DNA of 64,000 nucleotides from Akanthomyces muscarius (Eukaryota > Ascomycota > Sordariomycetes > Hypocreales > Cordycipitaceae). A program made the position numbers and the translations under genes. The notes beneath the pieces were generated by a model, which did no database searches, was not told the DNA's origin, and was given only the letters and a program-made list of their open reading frames with translations. The stretch spans positions 434,001 through 498,000 of the forward strand of contig NC_079241.1 in assembly GCF_028009165.1 (NCBI RefSeq). Direction: 5' to 3'. Shown one piece after another: positions 57,608-64,000 of the stretch (its first letter is position 1; the number at the start of each line of letters is the position of its first letter).

Positions 57608-58410
57608 ATGGCGACACCGCCCGCCTTCTTCCACGCGCTGCTGCGGCCCGCCATGCTGCAGATCCTGCGCGCGACGGGCTACCACGCCACGCGGCCCGCG
57701 GTGCTCGACGCCCTGACCGACCTCGCGGCGCGGTACATGCTGCTGCTGTGCCAGCACACGGCGCACCACGCGGCCAGCAACCACGCGGCTGACCCGTCGC
57801 AGGCGGCCGACGACTTTACGATAACCGACGTGCGGCTCGCGCTGCAGGACGTGGGCGCGCTGGGCGCTGAGCGCACCGTCGCCGAGGAGGCGTGGCGCGG
57901 CGAGGAGGACATGCGCGGCGTCGAGGAATTCGTCGAGTGGTTCGCGGGGCAGCGCATGAAGGAGCTCATGGAGTTTGGCAACGCCGACGGCGAGTCGGAG
58001 GCGACAGACTACCTGTCTGGTGAGTTTTTCCATCTTTACATTACTATTCTTTCTGCAAGGTCGCGAGAGAGAAAAGAAGAAGCTAACAGTGAATTGCAGC
58101 GCTGAAAAAGAAACATAATCAAGCGGCCGGCGATACCAAGTTCCAGGGCACCATTCTCGGCAGGCCCGCCGAGGGCTCGCAGGTGCTCGTCGAGGGCGGG
58201 CCCGTGACGACGATTGAGGAGTGGATCGCGCAGCGCAGCCCGGACCTGATGAATGGTGGCGCGGGCGTGGGCGGCAAAGGTCATGGTCAAGGCGTCAATG
58301 GAGAGGGCCGACCGACGTCCTCGTCGGGGAGTAGTAGCTCCGGACTGAGCTCGGTCGACAGCGAGATGCGCGACGTGGCGGGGGATGGCGACACCATGGA
58401 CCTGTCGTGA
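57608..58410 (+). CDS. Histone-fold (bromodomain-associated) protein, TAF3-like
   Basis: Exons 57608-58019 and 58100-58410 (80-nt intron), joined 240 residues. The first 80-90 residues form a histone fold of the BTP/bromodomain-associated type: FFHALLRPAMLQILRATGYH, AVLDALTDLAARYMLLLCQH, and ITDVRLALQDVGALG. TAF3, which pairs with TAF10 in TFIID, and TAF8 share this fold. After it comes VEEFVEWFAGQRMKELMEF, and exon 2 starts LKKKHNQAAGDTKFQGTILG, a stretch typical of fungal TAF3-like proteins. The Gly/Ser-rich tail ends acidic. No PHD finger, as in other fungal forms. Assignment to TAF3 rather than TAF8 is likely, not certain. Confidence 0.85.
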
Positions 58411-58787
58411 TGGAGGACGGGTTTCCGTCTTTTGATTTTTTTTGCATAGCGTTGGAGTTACTCAAAAAGGCACAAATTATATCCTATTGTTAAATTGATT
58501 TTTGTGTCCTGGTTGACAGGCTAGGAAAGTTTGGATGTGACGCGGGCAGCGGCTGCATAGTGACCAATACAGATACAACAGTATTTGATTTTATCGTATA
58601 ATTATATGATTCGTTACTTGGTATCATTTAGTGAAGGAGAATATGCAGTTCGACTTCATTTGGGTAGTCTATCATCTCAAGTGGGAAATGAGTATAGTAC
58701 AAGATTCCACATCTGATCTAATATACAAGATGCAAACTCTATGCGGAAAGTAGTAATGAAACAGTATTAGTACACAGCTCACACATA
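58411..58787. other. Convergent 3' flanks
   Basis: AT-rich spacer between the TAF3-like and PPR genes. No gene seen. Confidence 0.6.
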
Positions 58788-61319
58788 TCAAGGCTCAACA
58801 ACCCCAGTTATCATATCTGGCCTTAGTATATCGTACACGCCCATCTCCTTGGACGCAGCCGCGAGTGCTTCCCGCGCCTCCTCGCCACCCAGCTGCGCCA
58901 GGCTGCTCCTCTGCAGATACTCAAATAGGGCGACCCCCCTGTTCTCGCCCTCGAGCTTGTCTATGTCGCCCGCGCACCAGCTCATCAGGTCGCGCTCCAT
59001 GTCGCGCTTGGCGTGCAACAGCTTGCGGCGCTGCGTCGGCGCGTCCCACGAGAGCTTGGTCGTGCCGAGAACGAGCTCGAGGACGAGCATCTCGGTCGGC
59101 ACAAAGGCAAAGACGTCGCGCAGCGCCGTCAGCGCGACGACGAAGCCCGCCTGGTCGCGGATGCGGCGGAACGAGTGCAAGATCTTTCGCGCGAGCTGCC
59201 CGTCCATGCCGTCGGCGCCGAACACGGACCGGCAGGCTGCCGTTTGCGCAAATAGCTGCCGCGTGGACGCCGTCGCCGCCGCCGACATGTCAGGCGAGAG
59301 AATGTGCATCCGGTTCACGGCCAGCGTTTTCCACAGGGCGCTAAACGTGTATGGATCGGGCTTGACGCCGCGCTCCGTGACGAGGAAGTCGTAGAGCTCG
59401 AGGGCCTTGCTGTGCTGGCCCACCTGAATGTGCGATTCCAGAAGCTGGTTCATCATGAATGCGTCGGGGCTGATTTCCGAGTCGCGGAAAGCATCCCACA
59501 AGGCCCCGAGCTGATCGTGCAGCTCGCGCAGGCGGTAGTTTTCGGCAAGGATGCAAAACGTCTCGAGCGTGGCGCGGGGTAGCGATGCCGGTCCAGATTT
59601 GCTCGTCTTCTTCAGGTCCTTGTTTGACTTGGTCTTTCGTGCCTGGACAAACTGGATGCGGTTCTGAATCATCTCCCACGCAACCTGCTCCGACCTCTCC
59701 AGATCTTGGGCCCCGCCAGAGCGCTGCCAGGCGCCGATCAAACCGTTGACCTGAATGGGCGACGCTTCGACGCCCTTTGTGCGCATGAATTCTAACACAC
59801 TGTGCGCTCCATCAACGTCACCAGCGCCGATCAAGCGCTTCAGCCACTTGCCAACGAAGAACTTGTTGGCAATGACAGAGGGCATGTACTTTTGCACAGT
59901 CAGGTCAATCTGCCCGTCGCTCATCATATCGACAAAGGCGTACAACGCATTTTCTGTTTGGCCTGTGGTCAGAAAGTAGGCCACAACCTTGTCGTAATCG
60001 CCGAGCTTCATTGATTTTCCAAGCAAGTCTCGCATATGCCGATAGGTATCCCAAGCCTGCTGCCTGCTCTCTTTTGTATTCTGCTCTGACAGCGAACGAA
60101 TAAGTGGCAAGAGAATGCGGGCGTCCATACGCTTATCGACGAGCTTCTTGGCAGCTCTCTGTGCTTGCTCCAAGTTTCCGGTCCTGCAGTACATTCGAAC
60201 GCCAAGCTCCCAAAACTCCTTGTAAGTCTCAGAGCTCTCCTGGCCCAGTGTGCCCATGCATCGCCTCCAGCTGTCCACCGCCCTATCCTCCCAGCCCTCC
60301 ATAAACATGGCTTCAATGGCCAGAAGCTGCTGCGGCGGACTGAATGGGACCTTGGCCTCACTCATGTCTCTAGCAAGCATGGAAATGTGCGCAAGCCGGT
60401 GGATATTGATGCTTTCGTCGACAGAAAAGACTTTCCAGACAAAGTCCCACACTTCGAGGGGAACATGGCTCCAACTGTGAGCTAGAGCGAGTCTTGCCGC
60501 ATGATATGCTTTGTATATAGCCACAATTTCCTTCTTTGCCGGTCCAGGCACCTCCTGCATGCTTTTATGAACTCGAGTAATAGCATCATTTAGACGAACA
60601 ATCTTGCGCCGCTGATTCAGCGACCAAGGGCCGTCTACAACTTGGGGGCTTGAGCTCTTCATGCCACGGAGTGGAAGTGGCAGGTCTTCCGATAACTCGG
60701 GCAGGCCCAGGTCTATCGACTCGCGCACCTCTTGTGGTAAATCGGAAGTCGCTTCTTCAATCTCTCGGTCGATTGATCTCGAGTATTCGTCCATTTGCTC
60801 TGTGAACTTTTCCAGGTCCTTGCCCCCCTCGATTTGGCCAAATACCTTTTCGAGCTGGCCCATGACTTCGCTAAAAGCCTTCTTCTCTTCCTCGCCCTTT
60901 ATTGTGTTCTTCATATCTTCGAGAGCTCCTTTAAGCTCGTTCGTATCGAAAGCATCTATCGATTTTTGAAAAGCCGTCTCGTCTGGGAGCTGCTGGCGCG
61001 TCTGCCCGCTTTGCTCAAAGAACCGAACTCCTCCGTCCAGGCCCGAAATATTGGCGTTGACTGTGGTTGCATTCCTTGCTGCTGCCATGTATTCTTGCAT
61101 CGCGGTGTCATCGATCTCGCTTGCTGCCGCCCTGCCGCGCGCGGCGCGCAAAGAAGACGGTCTCCTGGCCTGGGTGCGCGGCGCTCGTCTGCGGTTCGCA
61201 GCGCTGCTGTAAGTTGCCGTCCATGCCTGTGGCACTCGCTTTGGTAGACTAAGCAAGCATGCCCTACAGATGGTCTCCTTCGGACCGCGCAAGTCGAAAA
61301 GCAGCGGTCTGCCAGGCAT
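58788..61319 (-). CDS. Pentatricopeptide-like mitochondrial protein
   Basis: Single exon, 843 residues. The N-terminus is basic and Ser/Ala/Arg-rich (residues 28-66, with SSAANRRRAPRTQARRP), consistent with a mitochondrial presequence. Residues about 120-200 are acidic and coiled-coil-like. From about 250 onward the protein is all-alpha with helix-turn-helix units of PPR type, e.g. AVDSWRRCMGTLGQESSETY, WDTYRHMRDLLGKSMKLGDY, GDVDGAHSVLEFMRTKGVEA and HSKALELYDFLVTERGVKPD, the last a near-canonical PPR end. PPR proteins bind organellar RNA and act in mRNA stability, translation or complex assembly. The specific RNA cannot be inferred. Head-to-head with RCL1. Confidence 0.85.
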   Translation of the reverse strand: MPGRPLLFDLRGPKETICRACLLSLPKRVPQAWTATYSSAANRRRAPRTQARRPSSLRAARGRAAASEIDDTAMQEYMAAARNATTVNANISGLDGGVRFFEQSGQTRQQLPDETAFQKSIDAFDTNELKGALEDMKNTIKGEEEKKAFSEVMGQLEKVFGQIEGGKDLEKFTEQMDEYSRSIDREIEEATSDLPQEVRESIDLGLPELSEDLPLPLRGMKSSSPQVVDGPWSLNQRRKIVRLNDAITRVHKSMQEVPGPAKKEIVAIYKAYHAARLALAHSWSHVPLEVWDFVWKVFSVDESINIHRLAHISMLARDMSEAKVPFSPPQQLLAIEAMFMEGWEDRAVDSWRRCMGTLGQESSETYKEFWELGVRMYCRTGNLEQAQRAAKKLVDKRMDARILLPLIRSLSEQNTKESRQQAWDTYRHMRDLLGKSMKLGDYDKVVAYFLTTGQTENALYAFVDMMSDGQIDLTVQKYMPSVIANKFFVGKWLKRLIGAGDVDGAHSVLEFMRTKGVEASPIQVNGLIGAWQRSGGAQDLERSEQVAWEMIQNRIQFVQARKTKSNKDLKKTSKSGPASLPRATLETFCILAENYRLRELHDQLGALWDAFRDSEISPDAFMMNQLLESHIQVGQHSKALELYDFLVTERGVKPDPYTFSALWKTLAVNRMHILSPDMSAAATASTRQLFAQTAACRSVFGADGMDGQLARKILHSFRRIRDQAGFVVALTALRDVFAFVPTEMLVLELVLGTTKLSWDAPTQRRKLLHAKRDMERDLMSWCAGDIDKLEGENRGVALFEYLQRSSLAQLGGEEAREALAAASKEMGVYDILRPDMITGVVEP

Positions 61320-61718
61320 GCTGGAAGTTTGTCGTGTCCAGCTTCCCCTGTTTGAATCGAGACGTCCTGTCTACTAATTATGGGCGAGGTGCCACTACGA
61401 ATTTGTTATCGATAGGCTTCCTAAGGCAGCATCTTCGCACATGCAGCGCGCCCTATAATGCGTTCATAATTGCGTCAAGACAAATAAAAACCGACCCGGG
61501 TGACGAAATCTGTTTCGTATTTTCTCTAATTTTATTTTGCTTTATAGTAGGAAGATGTACGTGCGACTTCTTTTCTAAACTGCGCTACCGCCTTCCTCTT
61601 TGGTGGAGACGGCGGGATCGACCTGGCAGAATCTTATTTTTTTTCTTCCGCGAACCGCCATAGCAGGCCAGCTTCTGAGCGCATCTACGCCACGAGAAAA
61701 CCACAAATCTCAATCAAA
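61320..61718. promoter_or_regulatory. Divergent promoter PPR gene / RCL1
   Basis: 399 bp between divergent start codons; T-rich near 61520-61550 and 61630-61645. Likely shared control of a mitochondrial RNA factor and a ribosome-assembly factor. Confidence 0.55.
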
Positions 61719-62936
61719 ATGGCTGATTCGGCGCCAGACTACCTGCGGTTTACGGGACATCGCTCCTTTACCAGACGATTAGTCCTCTCAACACTGACTG
61801 GTCGCCCAGTACACATCTCCAAGATCCGAAGCTCGTCGCCGACGAACACTGGCCTGGCGCACCACGAAATTTCATTTCTACGATTGCTTGAAGCGGTTAC
61901 CAATGGTAGCTCCATGCAGATTTCATACACGGGTACCACAATTACCTACCACCCTGGTCTCATTACCGGCACAATTGCAGGACAGGGCGCTTCGGAGGGC
62001 GACATTATCGAGCACAGCCTGCCGCCGACTGTCACGCGTGGCATCACCTACTTCCTCCTTCCGCTCTGTCTTCTCGCACCATTCTCCAAGGCGCACATGA
62101 ATGTGCGCTTCTCGGGCGCTGGCGTCATCACATCTGCGACCGAGACGGGCGACGTCTCTGTCGACTCCTTCCGAACCGCTATACTGCCCCTCTTTGGTCT
62201 CTTCGGCATCCCACCCGCACGAATCGAATTGAGGGTTCTGCAAAGATCCTGCGCCGGGCCTGGAGGCAAAGGTGGCGGCGGTGTTGTCGAGCTACGATTT
62301 GCGAGCCAGGTGCGCCTCCCGAAGACGCTACACTTGAACAGAAATCCTGGCCGAGTCAAGAGAATACGCGGCGTAGCGTACAGCACCGGTGTTTCGGCCT
62401 CGAACAACGGTCGCATGATCCACTCGGCAAGAGAAGTATTAAATTCTCTAGTAAGCGATATTCATATTGCGGCGCAGTACGACCAAGCGCCGCTGGTGCC
62501 GACCGGCGACAAGTCTGGCAGCAAGCGTCGTCTAGGCATCGGCTATGGCCTGAGCCTGGTGGCCGAGTCCAACTCGGTCGGTGTGATTTACTCTGCCGAC
62601 GTCGTTGTACCACCTTCCGGTGGCCAGGTGCCCGAGGAAATCGGCAAGCAGTGCGCATACCAACTACTCGAGACAATCTCACAAGGTGGCTGTGTGACGC
62701 AGAGCTCAGCAAGCAGCATGATGATACTTATGGCTATGGGCTCGGAAGATGTCGGCCGTATAAGAATCGGCAAGACTGTGCTTGGAACAGAAGACATGGT
62801 CCTGCTGGCAAGAGACCTCAAAACATTTGGCGCTAGCAGCTGGGGTCTGCGAGACGTGACGGAGGATGAGTCGGGCGACATCATTGTATCAGTGAAGGGC
62901 AGTGGAGTAGGTAATGTCGGCAGAAAAATAGCATAG
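61719..62936 (+). CDS. RCL1: rRNA processing factor RCL1 (RNA cyclase-like)
   Basis: U3 snoRNP-associated factor that works with the GTPase Bms1 in early 40S assembly and 18S pre-rRNA cleavage; fold of RNA 3'-phosphate cyclase without cyclase activity. Single exon, 405 residues, near the family's usual length. Conserved pieces: YLRFTGHRSFTRRLVLSTLT at the N-terminus, ISFLRLLEAVTNGSSMQISY, TGTTITYHPGLITGTIAG, SLPPTVTRGITYFLLPLCLL, PGGKGGGGVVELR, GVAYSTGVSASNNGRMI, DKSGSKRRLGIGYGLSLVAE and GGCVTQSSASSMMILMAMGS. The active-site histidine that true cyclases carry near the C-terminus is not evident in the final block, in line with RCL1 proteins. Confidence 0.95.
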   Translation: MADSAPDYLRFTGHRSFTRRLVLSTLTGRPVHISKIRSSSPTNTGLAHHEISFLRLLEAVTNGSSMQISYTGTTITYHPGLITGTIAGQGASEGDIIEHSLPPTVTRGITYFLLPLCLLAPFSKAHMNVRFSGAGVITSATETGDVSVDSFRTAILPLFGLFGIPPARIELRVLQRSCAGPGGKGGGGVVELRFASQVRLPKTLHLNRNPGRVKRIRGVAYSTGVSASNNGRMIHSAREVLNSLVSDIHIAAQYDQAPLVPTGDKSGSKRRLGIGYGLSLVAESNSVGVIYSADVVVPPSGGQVPEEIGKQCAYQLLETISQGGCVTQSSASSMMILMAMGSEDVGRIRIGKTVLGTEDMVLLARDLKTFGASSWGLRDVTEDESGDIIVSVKGSGVGNVGRKIA

Positions 62937-63023
62937 ACATCATGTTGTATTCAAAATTCAATTAGCGCTTCTTTCATTATATTATCCATGATGCCGAAAA
63001 AATGATCGCTTGCTTTCTATAAT

Positions 63024-64000
63024 CTATACATTTACAGGTGTCGCAGTAAGCTCGGACACAGCTCGCCGTTGAGCATTAGCCCGTATAGCCGCAAACGTCG
63101 CATTGTATCCCATGCTCGTTAAAGAGTGCGCTGCTGTTCTTCGCACATCCATGACTGTATGCCGTATGGTGTGAAGCACATGGTAAGGCCCCAAAATGCC
63201 ATTGCCAGAGCTCATGACATTGAATAAGTGTGTCGTGTTGTCGGTATCATCATTTCTGTTGCTGCTGCTGGGACCGGCCTCATTTCCCGCGTCGGCATCC
63301 TCATTCAGGAGCCGCATCTCGACTTCGACTGCCTCGTCCCCTGCCTCCTCGTCCATCAGGGCGGAGACGCCTCGCTCTTCCTCGTCCAACTCTCGTATGG
63401 TTCGACCAGCGGCAGCTTGCTGGGCCAGATCCTCGGCGAGGGGACGAAATGTCTTGAGAGTAACGCGCATCTGCTCTCGTTCGGTATGTATCGTTAACAT
63501 GATACACTGCAAGACTAATAGAAATATATCGGCCAGCAGATAGTATATTCTCGACGTGGACGGCTTTTGTCCAATGAAGTCAATCACAAGACCGCCGTGT
63601 TGGTATCCACGCTGGTCGTCTAGTCCAACTGGGAGGGCAGTAAAAAGATGAAAAAGCATGCATATAATATTCGGCACGACAACGAGGAGTACGTGCACGC
63701 GCGTCGCTGTCAAGGCGACTGGAAACGATTCGTCCTTGGGACTTAGGTAGAGGTATTGGCCAAGCGCTCGTAGGAGGAATCGAAACATGGAGCATCTAAG
63801 AAGGCGTGATTAGTATGAAGACGGCTTGATTTAGCAGTGGGACGCGTACTCCATATAGTACAGGGCGCTCAACTCGGCAAAGACGACGAGGTCAAGCGAC
63901 TTGAGCAGGTGCGTGAGGAAGACGAGCTTCTTCTTGAGACCCGGGCAGTTTTTCTTGACGTCTTTCTTCGAAGTCGGCCGTCGCTGCTGCGATGCAGGCT
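63024..64000 (-). CDS. DUF1746 membrane protein, 5' part off the window
   Basis: Fungal DUF1746 protein. Visible exons 64000(+)-63850 and 63795-63024, joined over a 54-nt intron (GTACGC donor, CTTAG acceptor) so that YYMEC-SMFRFLLRAL is continuous. The true start lies beyond the right edge. The visible N-terminal part reads KKLVFLTHLLKSLDLVVFAE, LSALYYMECSMFRFLLRALG, then a hydrophobic segment VLLVVVPNIICMLFHLFTAL, GGLVIDFIGQKP and a second hydrophobic helix YYLLADIFLLVLQCIMLTIH; so at least two to four membrane helices. The remainder (about the last 150 residues) is acidic, low-complexity (NEDADAGNEAGPSSSNRNDD), ending RAVSELTATPVNV. Function is unknown; proteins of this type are often predicted endomembrane proteins. 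Confidence 0.88.

Overview
The window is a piece of chromosome from a filamentous ascomycete (Pezizomycotina, probably Sordariomycetes and perhaps Hypocreales; the order is inferred from protein character, not proven). Almost every gene is split by short introns of about 48-95 nt with GTRNGT donors, CTAAC/CTGAC-like branch sites and YAG acceptors. Several families are typical of or restricted to fungi: the fungal CorA-like transporter, DUF1746, cutinase, the DPP5-type S9 peptidase and a GAF-like protein. I joined exons by reading frame. For each multi-exon gene the joined length is a multiple of three and the protein is continuous.

Layout, left to right. 1-2085 is non-coding or promoter, then a His/Pro-rich protein of unknown function (2086-2855) ends directly in a compound microsatellite. 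3108-6876 (-) is a CorA-like metal transporter, facing a thioredoxin-PITH protein (7376-8507) whose CxxC is replaced by SxxS. Next come a J-domain protein (9587-10400), SmB (10807-11758, -) head-to-head with RPL11 (12125-12711), an unknown protein (13339-14410, -), a gene-poor 1.9 kb, ATP synthase alpha (16348-18601) and NAD(P)HX dehydratase (19307-20570). A 7.4 kb gene-free stretch precedes a GAF-like fungal protein (28010-29626). The PP2A activator RRD1 (30251-31543, -) lies head-to-head with the exosome subunit RRP46 (31985-32896), followed by an NAD kinase (35454-37484).

37.8-40.3 kb is an AT-rich, decayed island with an ankyrin-repeat pseudogene. Then follow a homeobox factor (41388-43315, -), a secreted cutinase (45384-46333), Ran GTPase (47897-48878, -), the proteasome chaperone Nas2 (49883-50753, -) head-to-head with a PWI/RS splicing factor (51169-52478), EAF6 (53163-53828), a DPP5-like peptidase without a signal peptide (54788-57125), a TAF3-like histone-fold protein (57608-58410), a mitochondrial PPR protein (58788-61319, -) head-to-head with RCL1 (61719-62936), and a DUF1746 membrane protein running off the right edge.

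Most genes are housekeeping: gene expression (SmB, PWI/RS, RRP46, RCL1, RPL11, EAF6, TAF3), energy and cofactor metabolism (ATP1, NADHX repair, NAD kinase), proteostasis (Nas2, J protein, PITH) and signalling (Ran, RRD1). There is no biosynthetic cluster, CRISPR array, intact transposon, rRNA or convincing tRNA. I found no clear new multi-gene system. The best leads are the redox-dead thioredoxin-PITH protein, the PVPYPV-repeat protein, the ankyrin pseudogene in a RIP-like island, the 7.4 kb empty region, and several unusual splicing features (a 9-nt microexon, a GC-AG intron, a 30-nt candidate intron and a frame-neutral 48-nt intron).
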